Assembly: GCF_024198255.1 (NCBI RefSeq)
Contig: NZ_JAJVKW010000001.1
Coordinates: 806,001-870,000, forward strand
DNA from: Myxococcus guangdongensis
Lineage (GTDB): Bacteria > Myxococcota > Myxococcia > Myxococcales > Myxococcaceae
DNA length: 64,000 nucleotides
Direction: 5' to 3'
The translations under genes were made by a program, and so were the position numbers. Position 1 is the stretch's first letter; every line of letters starts with the position of its first letter. This document shows positions 1 to 10,574 of the stretch, in pieces. The notes under the pieces are model-generated. The model searched no databases and was not told where the DNA came from. It was given only the letters and a program-made list of their open reading frames with translations.

Positions 1-1
1 T

Positions 2-76
2 TCCGACTTCTGTCCTCCCGCCGTCGCGGCGAAGCTGCGCGAGCGTCTCCACCCGTCCCACCGGAGCCAGCCATGA
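2..76 (+). CDS. C-terminal end of an upstream gene (partial)
   Basis: Frame 2 is open from the left edge to a TGA at 74-76 and would encode the last 24 residues of a protein ending in LRERLHPSHRSQP. The stop overlaps the ATG of the next gene in an ATGA junction, the usual sign of translational coupling. The fragment is too short to identify. The junction is the main support, so this is a moderate-confidence call. Confidence 0.45.
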   Translation, partial: SDFCPPAVAAKLRERLHPSHRSQP

Positions 77-819
77 GCATGACTTTCATCCCCCTGGGTG
101 TCGGTGACGCCTTCTCCGCCCTCCACTACTCCTCGTGCCTGACGGTGGAGGTCGACGACCAGGTGCTCCTCATCGACTGTCCCCACCCCATCCGGAAGAT
201 GATGCGCGAGGCGTCGCTCACCTCCGGCGTCCCGCTGGACGTGGACCGCGTCAGCGCCGTGGCCCTCACCCACCTGCACGCGGACCACGCCTCGGGCCTG
301 GAGGGCCTGGGCTACTTCTCCTTCTTCATCCTGAGAAAGAAGCTGGAGCTGCTCGCGCACCCGGACGTCGCCGAGCGCCTGTGGGAAGGCCACCTGGCCG
401 CGGGCATGGAGTGCCTCATCGAGAAGCGCGGCGAGGCCCCCAACCCCAAGCACTTCGAGGACTACTTCGAGCACACGCCCCTCTCCACCGAGTCGGCCGT
501 GCGCCACGGGCCCTTCCTCATCGAGGCGCGGATGACGTACCACCACGTGCCCACCACCGCGCTGCGCATCCACGCGGGCGGACGGTGCCTGGGGTACAGC
601 GCGGACACCGCCTTCGACGAGGGCCTCATCGACTGGCTGTCGCGCGCGGACCTCGTCATCCACGAGACGAACTACGGCGTGCACACGCCCTACGAGAAGC
701 TCGCCGCGCTGCCGGAGGGGCTGCGCGCCCGGATGCGCCTCATCCACTACCCCGACGACTTCGACACGGCCGCGAGCGTCATCGAGCCGCTCCAGCAGGG
801 CCGCCGCTACACCGTGTGA
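73..819 (+). CDS. MBL-fold metal-dependent hydrolase
   Basis: A 248-residue metallo-beta-lactamase-fold protein. The metal-binding HLHADH signature sits near residue 67, followed by later ligands in YSADTAF and IHETNYG. It has no signal peptide, so it should be cytoplasmic. The length and the lack of extra domains fit the ribonuclease Z-like or phosphodiesterase-like branch rather than a beta-lactamase. The substrate cannot be told from sequence. Its start overlaps the stop of the preceding partial gene, so the two are probably one operon. A strong hairpin follows the stop. Confidence 0.85.
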   Translation: MSMTFIPLGVGDAFSALHYSSCLTVEVDDQVLLIDCPHPIRKMMREASLTSGVPLDVDRVSAVALTHLHADHASGLEGLGYFSFFILRKKLELLAHPDVAERLWEGHLAAGMECLIEKRGEAPNPKHFEDYFEHTPLSTESAVRHGPFLIEARMTYHHVPTTALRIHAGGRCLGYSADTAFDEGLIDWLSRADLVIHETNYGVHTPYEKLAALPEGLRARMRLIHYPDDFDTAASVIEPLQQGRRYTV

Positions 820-826
820 CGAGCCT

Positions 827-856
827 CCGGGCGCCCGAGTGAAGCCGGGCGCCCGG
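827..856. terminator. Bidirectional terminator hairpin
   Basis: A perfect 10-bp stem CCGGGCGCCC / GGGCGCCCGG (827-836 and 847-856) with a 10-nt loop lies between the convergent ends of the MBL hydrolase and the GH13 gene. There is no T-tract, as is common in very GC-rich genomes. Confidence 0.7.
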
Positions 857-872
857 GTGCGTCCTTCACGCG

Positions 873-2768
873 TTACTGCGAGAAGATGAGCAGCGAGTAG
901 GGACCAATCGCGAAGGACGCGTTGTTGCCCATGCCGTCCTTGGCGCCGCCGTACGCCGTGGTGTTCGCCGACGCGGTGTTGCCGAAGTCACCCGAGTACC
1001 CGTTCCAGTCGCTGTTGAAGCGCAGGTACCAGGTGCCCGTGCGCGGGAAGCCGATGTTGTAGCTCGGGAAGTACGTCCCGCTGAAGTTGGCCACGATGAT
1101 GACGTCGTCGCCCGGGCCACCGTTCTCCCACCGGTGATAGGCAATCACCTTGCCGGAGTTGTTCACGTGGTGGACGTTGACGTTGCCACCGCGCAGGCCG
1201 CGCGTGTTGTTGCTCCAGTTGCGGCGCAGGCGGATGAGGTCGCGGTACAGGGTCTGGATGCCGCCGTAGGTGGTCAGCTTGCCCCAGTCCACCGGGTCGC
1301 CGTCCGCGAAGAAGCCGTCCTCGAGAATCTCCTGACCCTGGAAGATCATCGGGATGCCCGGAGACGTCATGGTGATGCCCGCGGCCAGCGTGGAGCGCTT
1401 CTTCGCCGCCCAGCTGCCCGCGTTGCCCGGCCAGATCTCCTCCGGCACGCGGGCGTGGCCGTTGGCCACCTCGTCGTGGCTCTCCGAGTAGATGACACGC
1501 GCGTGCGAGCGCCCGCTGAAGCGCTGCGTAATCGCGTCACGCACCGCGTTCATGTTCCGGTTGGCGTCGTTCTGCTCGATGACCGCCGCGCGGATGGGGT
1601 GCACGAACTCCGCCGTCCACTGCGCATCGAAGCCCGCGCCGCCCGCGAAGTCGCTCGTGGCGTCGTTGGTGATGGAGTCACCGCCGCCGAAGTCCTCCGC
1701 GATGGAGATCTTCCAGGGCTTGTTCGCGTTGATCTCCCGGTTGACCGAGCGGAACACCTGCCACGCCGGCGCGATGTCGCCCGAGCCGTCGATGGTCCGC
1801 ATGTACTTCGTCGCATCCCAGCGCAGGCCGTCGCCACGGAAGTTGTCGAGCAGGTTCATCATCGAGTCGCGGATGTACGCGCGCACCTCGGCGCGGCCGT
1901 AGTCCGGACGCGTGTCGCCCCACGGCGTGGACTTGCGGTTGTCGGTGAAGAAGTACTCACCGCCGTTGCCCAGGCAGTCGCCGCTGAAGCACCACATGGG
2001 CAGGTCGCTCGGCCCCCAGTGGTTGTGCACCACGTCGAAGATGACGCCGATGCCGCGGTAGTGCGCCTCGTCCACGAAGCGCTTCATGTCGTTGGGCGAG
2101 CCGTACGCGCTCTCCGGCGCGAACGGGAAGGCCACGTTGTAGCCCCAGGAGAAGTCACCGGCGAACTCGTACGCCGGCATCACCTTCACCATGTTGATGC
2201 CCAAATCCCGCAGGTAGTCGAGCTTGGCGATGGCGCTAGTCCAGTTGCCCGGCCCGAAGCCTGGAGAGTCGTGGAACGTGCCCACGTGCATCTCGTAGAT
2301 GACCATCTCGTTGAAGCCCGGCGTGGTGAACTGCTGCGCGTTCCACCAGTACTCGCCCTGGTCGTAGATGATGCTCGCGCCCGTGGAGTTCTCCTGCCAC
2401 GCCGAGCGCGGGTCCGCGCGCCATGCGTCGTTGCCCCACGCGTTGCGCGTGACGAACTTGTACTTCTGCCCCTTCACCGCGCCCGCCACGTCGCCGGAGA
2501 AGTTGCCGTTGCCCTCGCCGCCCAGCTCCACCCAGCCCCAACCGCTGAAGTCGCCCGCCACGAACACCTTCTGGGCCAGCGGCGCCCACGTGCGGAACGT
2601 CACGCCACCCGAGTAGACGGTGGCCCCCATGCCCGGACGGCTCGACGGGCCGAGCCGCTGAACGACCTCTGCTGTCTCCTCACCGGAGCGCTGTTGATTC
2701 TCGAGCGCGCTCTCGCCGCAGCCCAACAAGCCGGCCAACAGCAGCGCGCTCCACGTGTTGTGTCGCAT
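873..2768 (-). CDS. Alpha-amylase-family (GH13) lipoprotein, branching-enzyme-like
   Basis: A 631-residue protein when started at the ATG at 2768, which places a lipoprotein signal (lipobox LLGC, Cys about residue 17) at the N-terminus. An E-set/CBM48-like module (about 50-150) precedes a GH13 barrel. Catalytic regions seen are DVVHNHWG (region I), GLRWDATKY (nucleophile Asp), IAEDFGG (acid/base Glu) and SESHDE (region IV). The EMHVGTF segment and module order resemble glycogen branching enzyme and trehalohydrolase, not classical alpha-amylase. As an exported lipoprotein it would act on glucans outside the cytoplasm. It lies 20 kb from the main starch locus. Whether it hydrolyses or transfers is undecided. 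Confidence 0.88.
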   Translation of the reverse strand: MRHNTWSALLLAGLLGCGESALENQQRSGEETAEVVQRLGPSSRPGMGATVYSGGVTFRTWAPLAQKVFVAGDFSGWGWVELGGEGNGNFSGDVAGAVKGQKYKFVTRNAWGNDAWRADPRSAWQENSTGASIIYDQGEYWWNAQQFTTPGFNEMVIYEMHVGTFHDSPGFGPGNWTSAIAKLDYLRDLGINMVKVMPAYEFAGDFSWGYNVAFPFAPESAYGSPNDMKRFVDEAHYRGIGVIFDVVHNHWGPSDLPMWCFSGDCLGNGGEYFFTDNRKSTPWGDTRPDYGRAEVRAYIRDSMMNLLDNFRGDGLRWDATKYMRTIDGSGDIAPAWQVFRSVNREINANKPWKISIAEDFGGGDSITNDATSDFAGGAGFDAQWTAEFVHPIRAAVIEQNDANRNMNAVRDAITQRFSGRSHARVIYSESHDEVANGHARVPEEIWPGNAGSWAAKKRSTLAAGITMTSPGIPMIFQGQEILEDGFFADGDPVDWGKLTTYGGIQTLYRDLIRLRRNWSNNTRGLRGGNVNVHHVNNSGKVIAYHRWENGGPGDDVIIVANFSGTYFPSYNIGFPRTGTWYLRFNSDWNGYSGDFGNTASANTTAYGGAKDGMGNNASFAIGPYSLLIFSQ

Positions 2769-3012
2769 GGTGACGACCTCCCTAGGGTTGTTCAGGGCGG
2801 GTCCTAGCAATCGCAGTGAAGTACGGGCAAACCGGCTTCATGAGTTTTCTGTAACTTTCAGCCATGACACACTGCGGCGACCTTCCTGATTCTCCTGGGA
2901 TGGTCGTGACTCAGGGGCCTGGCGTGAAGGCGGGTGTGCTCGCCTTCGTCGCGTGAGTGCGCTACTCCGGCGAGCCCGGCGCCGTGCGGGCGCCCCTGGA
3001 GACCGACTCGCG

Positions 3013-4626
3013 ATGACGACGACGACAGCGCTGGCCCGACGCGAGGCCCTGCTCCTGCCGCTCGCGCTGCTGCTGGCGCTGGCCCCGGGCCGCGGACAGG
3101 GCGCGGCGCCCTCGGACACCACGCGCCTGACGTTGCTCCTCCTGGCGGACGTGTACCAGGTGCAGCCCCAGCAGGAGCACGGGGGCCGGGGGGGCCTGGC
3201 GCGCGTGGCCACGCTGCGCAAGCGGGTGCTGAGCGAGTCCCCCACCCCGCACGTGCTGACGCTGCTGGGCGGCGACACGCTGTCCCCCTCGGTGGAGTCG
3301 CTGCTGGAGGTGGACGGCAAGGCGCTCAAGGGCCGGCACATGGTCGACGCGTGGAACGCGCTCGGGCTGGACGTGGCGGTGCTGGGCAACCACGAGTTCG
3401 ACTTCGGCGACGAGGTGCTGAAGGAGCGCATCCGCCAGTCGCGCTTCACGTGGCTGGGCGCCAACGTCGTCGACGGGAAGACGGGCGCGCTGTTCGAGGG
3501 CGTCAAGGCGTACGAGGTGCGGGAGCTGGGCGGCATCCGCGTGGGCCTGTTCGGCGTGGTGCTGCCGGAGACCAAGACTTCGACGAAGGCGGGGCCCGAC
3601 ACGATGTTCACCGACTTCTGCCAGGCCGCGCGGGAGGCGGTGGCGAAGCTGCGCGAGGCCGGGGCGCAGGTGGTGGTGGGCCTGACGCACCTGGAGCTGG
3701 CGCAGGACCGGAAGCTGGCCCAGTGCGTGAAGGTCGACGCCATCCTGGGTGGACATGACCACGTGGGCGCGCAGGACCGCACCACCGGCACGCCCATCTT
3801 CAAGGTGCCCTCGGACGCGCTGGAGGTGGGCCGGCTCACGCTGGACGTCGCCACGGCCACGGGCGCGGTGAAGAAGGTGTCCTGGGCGCGGCTGCCCGTC
3901 ACCAAGAAGGTGCCCGAGGACGCGGAGTTCAACGCGGCCATGAAGCCCTACGAGGCGCTGTTCGCCAGGCTCGCGGAGCCGGTGGGCAAGACGCCGGTGG
4001 CGCTCGACGCGCGCGGCACGCAGGTGCGCTCGCGGGAGACGAACCTGGGCTCGCTCGTCGCGGACATCTTCCGTGAGGCGGCCGGCGCCGAGGTGGCCTT
4101 CGTCAATGGCGGCGCGCTGCGCGCGGACACCATCCTCCCCGCGGGGACGCTCACGCGCCGGGATTTGCACGCGCTGATGCCCTACACCGACGAGCTGGTG
4201 GTGGTGGAAATCCCGGGCGCCACGCTGCGCGCCGCGCTGGAGAACGGCGTCAGCCTGAGCCGCGAGGACGCGCGCCCCGGCCGCTTCCTCCAGGTCTCCG
4301 GCATGCGCTTCACCTTCGACGCACGCAAGCCTCCGGGCTCGCGCGTCGTCGACGTGAAGGTGAACGGCAAGCCGCTCGACGACGCGGCCACGTACCGGCT
4401 CGCCACGCTGAGCTTCCTCACCAGCGGCAAGGACGGCTACGACATGCTCAAGGGGCTGCCCTCCACGCCCGCGATGAAGGATGGGCGCACGCCGCTGGAC
4501 CTGCTCGCGGAGGCGCTGCGCACGGGCAAGCCCGCGCCGCGCGCGAAGGCCGAGGGCCGCATCGTCCGCCTGGACCACGCGGCGCTCTCACGCGACGCGC
4601 GCCGACCCGCGCCTCCCCTGAAATAG
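3013..4626 (+). CDS. Secreted 5'-nucleotidase/UshA-like phosphoesterase
   Basis: A 537-residue periplasmic or secreted metallophosphoesterase. I chose the ATG at 3013 because a signal peptide follows at once (LLLPLALLLALAPG) and GGAG precedes it; a GTG at 2953 would add a charged 20-residue leader. Metallophosphatase motifs GGDTLSPS, GNHEFDFG and GGHDH are followed by a C-terminal 5'-nucleotidase domain with the NGGALRAD substrate loop. The first metal motif is LLLADVYQ, where the family usually has a D-x-H pair: the Asp is present, the His is not obvious. Likely role is salvage of nucleotides or other phosphoesters. It has its own promoter region, divergent from the GH13 gene. Confidence 0.88.
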   Translation: MTTTTALARREALLLPLALLLALAPGRGQGAAPSDTTRLTLLLLADVYQVQPQQEHGGRGGLARVATLRKRVLSESPTPHVLTLLGGDTLSPSVESLLEVDGKALKGRHMVDAWNALGLDVAVLGNHEFDFGDEVLKERIRQSRFTWLGANVVDGKTGALFEGVKAYEVRELGGIRVGLFGVVLPETKTSTKAGPDTMFTDFCQAAREAVAKLREAGAQVVVGLTHLELAQDRKLAQCVKVDAILGGHDHVGAQDRTTGTPIFKVPSDALEVGRLTLDVATATGAVKKVSWARLPVTKKVPEDAEFNAAMKPYEALFARLAEPVGKTPVALDARGTQVRSRETNLGSLVADIFREAAGAEVAFVNGGALRADTILPAGTLTRRDLHALMPYTDELVVVEIPGATLRAALENGVSLSREDARPGRFLQVSGMRFTFDARKPPGSRVVDVKVNGKPLDDAATYRLATLSFLTSGKDGYDMLKGLPSTPAMKDGRTPLDLLAEALRTGKPAPRAKAEGRIVRLDHAALSRDARRPAPPLK

Positions 4627-4830
4627 AACCCGGGCGGAATTCGCGCGCCCTCGCATCCACTTCCCGACAATCCGCCGGCCCGAAACCTGGGTGGATTCGG
4701 CCCCGTGTCTGGCGATGAACGCGAGGGATTGCTCCACTCGCGCGCCGGCGGAGCGCCCCCCTCTTCATCTCTGATTCGGCCAGCCTGTTTCCGGGAGCGC
4801 CCCCAGCCCACCCCCATCCGGGAGCGCCCC

Positions 4831-5913
4831 ATGGCCGAGTTGGAGACATTTCGTTTGCCGCACGTCGTGAGTGGAAGCGAAGCCGATGTCTCGCTCGGGC
4901 TCGCGATGATTCGAGCCTGGCGACGCGACGGCATCTTCCAGATTCGCATGAGCCCCACGCAGGCGGACAAGGCTCGTCACGCCTTCGAGCTGAGCCGGCG
5001 CTTCTTCCGCCAGCCGCTGGAGGAGAAGCAGCGCTGCGTGAGTGACTCGACGTACTCGGGCTACGTCGCCTCCGGCGAGGAGCTCACCGCGGGCGAGGCC
5101 GACTACTCGGAGGTCTTCACCGTCTGCAAGGACGTGCCCCTCACCGACGCGCGCGTGCACTCCAGCTGGCCCTGCCACGGCCCCGCGCCCTGGCCGGACG
5201 AGGCGTATCGGCTGGGCATGACGGCGCACACCGAGGAGCTCGGCTCCGCGGGGGAGAGGCTCCTGCGGCTCGCCGCGCTGGGGCTGGGCCTGGACATCGA
5301 CACGCTCACCTCCCTGACGAAGGACGGCTGGCACCACATGCGCGTGCTGCGCTTCCCCGCACGCTCCCCCGCAACGACGCGAGGCATCGGCGCGCACACG
5401 GACTACGGCATGCTCGTCATCGCCGCGCAGGACGACGTGGGGGGCCTGTGGGTCCGCCCGCCCGTCGAAGGCGAGAAGCGCCACCGCAACTGGCTGCAGG
5501 GCGAGAGCTCCGCGGGCATGTACGAGCACGACGAGCCGTGGACCTTCGTGAAGCCCGTCCCCGACGTGCTGACGGTGTTCCCGGGTGACATCCTGCAGTT
5601 CCTCACGCGGGGCTATCTGTTGTCGACGCCGCACAAGGTGGTGCTCGCCCCACGTGAGCGCTTCGCGATGGCGTACTTCCACGAGCCCCACTTCGAGGCC
5701 TGCGTCCGCCCGCTGAAGAACCCCACGCGCGACGAGTTCATCCACTACGGCACGCACTTCACGCACATGTTCATGCGCTGCTACCCGGACCGCGTCACCA
5801 CCCAGCGCATCCTCGACGAGGACCGGCTGACGACGCTCGCGTGGCTCCGGCAAGAGGCCGTCCAGCGCACCGCCCCCGTGGAAGAGGTGCCTCGCCGGCT
5901 CGCCGCGGGCTGA
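4831..5913 (+). CDS. efe: 2-oxoglutarate-dependent ethylene/succinate-forming enzyme homologue
   Basis: A 360-residue non-haem Fe(II)/2-oxoglutarate oxygenase. The ATG at 4831 gives an N-terminus (MAELETFRLP) that aligns with the start of the Pseudomonas syringae ethylene-forming enzyme as I remember it, with almost no gaps, so residue numbers coincide. Present are the iron ligands H189, D191 and H268, the 2-oxoglutarate arginine R277, R171, and the arginine-pocket residues E84, T86, Y192, F283, R316 and C317. The histidines 116, 168, 169, 233, 284, 305 and 309 also match. The family turns 2-oxoglutarate into ethylene and CO2 while oxidising L-arginine. It stands alone: 204 bp after the phosphoesterase and convergent with ydcF, only 4 bp apart. 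A generic isopenicillin-N-synthase-like oxygenase is the alternative. Confidence 0.9.
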   Translation: MAELETFRLPHVVSGSEADVSLGLAMIRAWRRDGIFQIRMSPTQADKARHAFELSRRFFRQPLEEKQRCVSDSTYSGYVASGEELTAGEADYSEVFTVCKDVPLTDARVHSSWPCHGPAPWPDEAYRLGMTAHTEELGSAGERLLRLAALGLGLDIDTLTSLTKDGWHHMRVLRFPARSPATTRGIGAHTDYGMLVIAAQDDVGGLWVRPPVEGEKRHRNWLQGESSAGMYEHDEPWTFVKPVPDVLTVFPGDILQFLTRGYLLSTPHKVVLAPRERFAMAYFHEPHFEACVRPLKNPTRDEFIHYGTHFTHMFMRCYPDRVTTQRILDEDRLTTLAWLRQEAVQRTAPVEEVPRRLAAG

Positions 5914-5917
5914 CACG

Positions 5918-6691
5918 TCAGGGCGCCGTCCAACCCCGGAGCCGGTAGACGACGCGCCCCGCGAGCTCCCGGAGCACGTCCGTGCTCTGCGACAGCGCTC
6001 CGGCGCGGGGCAGCCATCCGAGCCGGCCCATGCGGAAGGCGGGCATCCTCGCGTCCACCGGCAGCGTGTCCGGGCGCAGGCCCACCGCGGCGAAACAGCC
6101 CTGCGCTCGGGGCATGTGCGCCGCGCTCGTCACCAGCAACAGCCGCTTCCAGCCACGCTCCTGGATGATGCGCGCGGACTCCACCGCGTTCTCGCGCGTG
6201 TTGCGGCTCTTGCCCTCGGTGACGATGCGCTCGGCGGGGATGCCCCACGCCTGGAGCATGCGCGAGAGCACGTCCGCCTCCACCACCGCCGTGGGGCGCG
6301 GGTCCAACGAGCCGCCCGAGATGAGCACGAAGCGGGCGTGCCCCTCGCGCACCAGGTCGAACCCCTGGAGGATGCGCTCCGGCGCGGCGTTGAACTCGAG
6401 CCGCCCCGAGCGCTCCGTCGCGGAGGGGTCCAGTCCGCCGCCCAGGACGATGACGGCGTCGTAGGGCTCTCCGGGCTGGAACGTGTCGTGGGCCCCCTCT
6501 TCCGCCTGGTACGTCAGCAGCGTGGACATCGCCTCGGTGGAGAAGACGTAGAGCACCAGGAGCCCGGTGACGAGGAGCCCTCGTGCGAGCGCGGGCCGCA
6601 GCCGGGGCAGGCGGCTGACGAGGAGGAAGAGCAGCGCCCAGGTGAGCGGCGCCAGGAACAGGTCCAGCACCTTCGAGAGGAACAGGAACAC
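5918..6691 (-). CDS. YdcF/ElyC-family (DUF218) membrane protein
   Basis: A 257-residue protein with GTG start and two N-terminal membrane segments (about 1-25 and 35-55). A DUF218 domain follows: VIVLGGG near 82, FVLISGG near 120, SRNTRENA near 160 and TSAAHMPRA near 185. ElyC/SanA relatives affect envelope integrity and lipid-carrier handling, with the soluble domain probably periplasmic; the biochemical activity is unproven. It starts 10 bp after the stop of nadK and is almost certainly cotranscribed with it. Confidence 0.85.
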   Translation of the reverse strand: MFLFLSKVLDLFLAPLTWALLFLLVSRLPRLRPALARGLLVTGLLVLYVFSTEAMSTLLTYQAEEGAHDTFQPGEPYDAVIVLGGGLDPSATERSGRLEFNAAPERILQGFDLVREGHARFVLISGGSLDPRPTAVVEADVLSRMLQAWGIPAERIVTEGKSRNTRENAVESARIIQERGWKRLLLVTSAAHMPRAQGCFAAVGLRPDTLPVDARMPAFRMGRLGWLPRAGALSQSTDVLRELAGRVVYRLRGWTAP

Positions 6692-6701
6692 GGGGCGTCC
6701 G

Positions 6702-7547
6702 TCAGCGCTCGCCCCAGTGGAGCTTCTGCCGGAGGATGGAGAAGTAGGCCACGCGCGGGTTGCGCACCAGGTTGACCCGGTTGGCCGAGCGCACCACCTC
6801 GATGCAGTCCCCCCCCTGCAGGCCGTGGCCCGTCTGGCCGTCCAGCGTCAGGTACGTGTCGGCCGTCTCGCTGCGCAGGGTGATTCGGATGACGCGGTCG
6901 GCGGGCACGACGATGGAGCGCTGGGTGAGCGCGTGCGAGCAGATGGGCGAGAGCACCGTGCAGTCCACGGACGGGTGGACGATGGGGCCGCCGGCCGACA
7001 GCGAGTACGCGGTGGAGCCCGTGGGCGTGGCGAGGATGACGCCGTCCGCCTTGTACGTGGTGATGGGCACGCCATCGATGGAGGTCTCGTGGTCGGCGAT
7101 GCGCGCCAGCGCGCCCTTGTTGATGACCACGTCGTTGAGGATTTCGTCCTCGATGAGCACGCGTCCGCCGCGAATCAGCCGGCAGTGGAGCTTCATGCGC
7201 GAGTCCACCTGGAAGCGGCCCGCGAGGACCTCCTCCAGCGTGGTGAACAGCTCCTCGACGGGGACCTCCGTCATGAAGCCCAGGCTGCCCAGGTTGACGC
7301 CGAGGATGGGCACCCCGCGTCCGCCGAGCAGCCGCGCCGCGTAGATGAGGGTGCCGTCCCCGCCGAGCACCACCGTGAGGTCCGCGCGCGACGCCAGCTC
7401 GCGATCCTCCACCCGGGGCCAGCCCAGCTCGTGGGCCAGGGAGCGGTCTCCCAGGACGGTGAGGTGCGGATAGGTCTCGCGGATGCGGGACGCCAGGGCC
7501 ACCGCCTCGGGGTTGTCCTTCTTCGCGACGATGACGAGGGTCTGCAC
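6702..7547 (-). CDS. nadK: NAD kinase
   Basis: A 281-residue ATP-NAD kinase making NADP+ in the cytoplasm. Diagnostic motifs are GGDGT (about 63-67), the GVNLGSLGF segment (about 83-91) and the C-terminal TPTGSTAYSLSAGGP motif with the binding-site residues. Length matches bacterial NadK. The start is a GTG. It is the first gene of a nadK-ydcF pair and is divergent from rarA, sharing a short promoter region. Confidence 0.96.
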   Translation of the reverse strand: MQTLVIVAKKDNPEAVALASRIRETYPHLTVLGDRSLAHELGWPRVEDRELASRADLTVVLGGDGTLIYAARLLGGRGVPILGVNLGSLGFMTEVPVEELFTTLEEVLAGRFQVDSRMKLHCRLIRGGRVLIEDEILNDVVINKGALARIADHETSIDGVPITTYKADGVILATPTGSTAYSLSAGGPIVHPSVDCTVLSPICSHALTQRSIVVPADRVIRITLRSETADTYLTLDGQTGHGLQGGDCIEVVRSANRVNLVRNPRVAYFSILRQKLHWGER

Positions 7548-7665
7548 GCAGCCTGCTTCTTAATCCAGCCAGGCGCCCGGGCGCTCCCCTGAATTGTCGA
7601 AGGTCTCACCCACCGGACAGACGCCCCGGCGGGCCTGCCGCCAGGGCGCTAGCCTTGAGGCGTCC

Positions 7666-8997
7666 ATGGACCTCTTCGAACACGCAGGACAGAAGGAGCA
7701 GGCCCGCCGGGCGCCCCTCGCCGAGCGCATGCGGCCGCGCACCCTCGACGAGTTCGTCGGGCAGGAGCACCTCACGGGAGAGGGCCGGTTCCTGCACCGG
7801 GCGCTCGAGGCGGACCAGGTCCCCAGCCTCATCCTCTGGGGGCCTCCGGGCACCGGCAAGACGACGCTCGCCTGGCTGGTGGCGCGCTCGACGGGCGCAG
7901 CGTTCGATTCGGTGTCGGCGGTGCTCGCGGGGGTGAAGGACATCCGCGAGACGGTGGCCCGGGCGCAGGAGCGCTGGAACCTGCATCGCCAGCGGACCTT
8001 CTTGTTCATCGACGAAATCCACCGCTTCAACAAGGCGCAGCAGGACGCGCTGTTGCCCCACGTGGAGAAGGGCACGGTGACGCTCATCGGCGCCACGACG
8101 GAGAACCCCTCGTTCGAGGTGAACGCGGCGCTCCTGTCGCGCTGCCGGGTCGTCACGCTGCGCGGGCTGGAGGACGAGGAGCTGGTGGCGCTCTTGCGCC
8201 GGGCGCTCGCGGACGCTCGCGGGTTGGCGGGACGGGTGACGGCGGACGACGACGCGCTGGCGTTCCTGGCCGCGTCGGCGGGAGGCGATGCGCGCAAGGC
8301 GCTGACGGGGCTGGAGGTGGCCGCGGCGTACGCGGGTGCACACGTGGACCGCAAGGCCGCGGAGGAGGCGCTCCAGCAGAAGACGCTGCTGTACGACAAG
8401 GGCGGCGAGGAGCACTACAACGTCATCAGCGCCTTCATCAAATCGATGCGCGGCAGTGACGTGGATGGGGCGCTGTACTGGATGGCGCGCATGCTGGAGG
8501 CGGGTGAGGACCCCATCTTCCTGTTCCGGCGCATGGTCATCTTCGCCTCGGAGGACATCGGCAACGCGGACCCGAGGGCGCTGAGCGTGGCGGTGGATGC
8601 GCTGAGGGCGTTCCAGCTCGTGGGCCTGCCGGAGGGCACGCTGCCGCTCACGCAGGCCGTGACGTACCTGGCGCTGGCGCCCAAGTCGAACGCGGTGCTG
8701 ACGGCGTACACGGCCGCGCGCGAGGCCGTGACGAAGGAGGGCGCGCTGCCCGTGCCGATGCACCTGCGCAACGCGCCCACGAAGCTGATGAAGTCCCTGG
8801 GCTACGGGGGCGGCTACAAGTACCCGCACAACTTCGAGGGCAACTACGTCCCGGAGGACTACCTGCCCGACGCGCTGCGCTCACGGAGCTTCTACACGCC
8901 GACCCGCAACGGCGAGGAGGCGCGGCTTGCGGACCGGTACGAGGACATCCAGCGCCAGCTCGCGGAGCGTGCCCAGGAGTCGGGTGAAGAGGGCTGA
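7666..8997 (+). CDS. rarA: Replication-associated recombination protein A (MgsA/RarA) AAA+ ATPase
   Basis: A 443-residue clamp-loader-like AAA+ ATPase. The ATG at 7666 begins MDLFEHAGQ, a typical RarA N-terminus; an earlier in-frame start at 7594 would run into the nadK promoter. Walker A is GPPGTGKT at 59-66 and Walker B is LFIDEIHRFN. The C-terminal tetramerisation region is recognisable by GGGYKYPHNF and the conserved EGNYVPEDYLP segment. It acts at stalled replication forks with SSB and RecA. Single gene, followed by a strong hairpin. Confidence 0.95.
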   Translation: MDLFEHAGQKEQARRAPLAERMRPRTLDEFVGQEHLTGEGRFLHRALEADQVPSLILWGPPGTGKTTLAWLVARSTGAAFDSVSAVLAGVKDIRETVARAQERWNLHRQRTFLFIDEIHRFNKAQQDALLPHVEKGTVTLIGATTENPSFEVNAALLSRCRVVTLRGLEDEELVALLRRALADARGLAGRVTADDDALAFLAASAGGDARKALTGLEVAAAYAGAHVDRKAAEEALQQKTLLYDKGGEEHYNVISAFIKSMRGSDVDGALYWMARMLEAGEDPIFLFRRMVIFASEDIGNADPRALSVAVDALRAFQLVGLPEGTLPLTQAVTYLALAPKSNAVLTAYTAAREAVTKEGALPVPMHLRNAPTKLMKSLGYGGGYKYPHNFEGNYVPEDYLPDALRSRSFYTPTRNGEEARLADRYEDIQRQLAERAQESGEEG

Positions 8998-9039
8998 GCC
9001 CCGCCCGGGTGAGTCCCGCCTCCGACCTCCTGAAACGAG

Positions 9040-9074
9040 CAGGCGCCGGTGAGGGAGTCCCTCACCAGCGCCTG
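9040..9074. terminator. Bidirectional terminator hairpin
   Basis: A near-perfect inverted repeat: CAGGCGC and GGTGAGGGA pair with TCCCTCACC and GCGCCTG, with one C/A mismatch. It lies between the convergent rarA and the NtrC-type regulator. Confidence 0.75.
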
Positions 9075-9113
9075 GAGGTCATGCGATTTCTGCCTCCCGG
9101 AGGCCCGTCGCGA

Positions 9114-10570
<1,457 letters not shown>

Positions 10571-10574
<4 letters not shown>

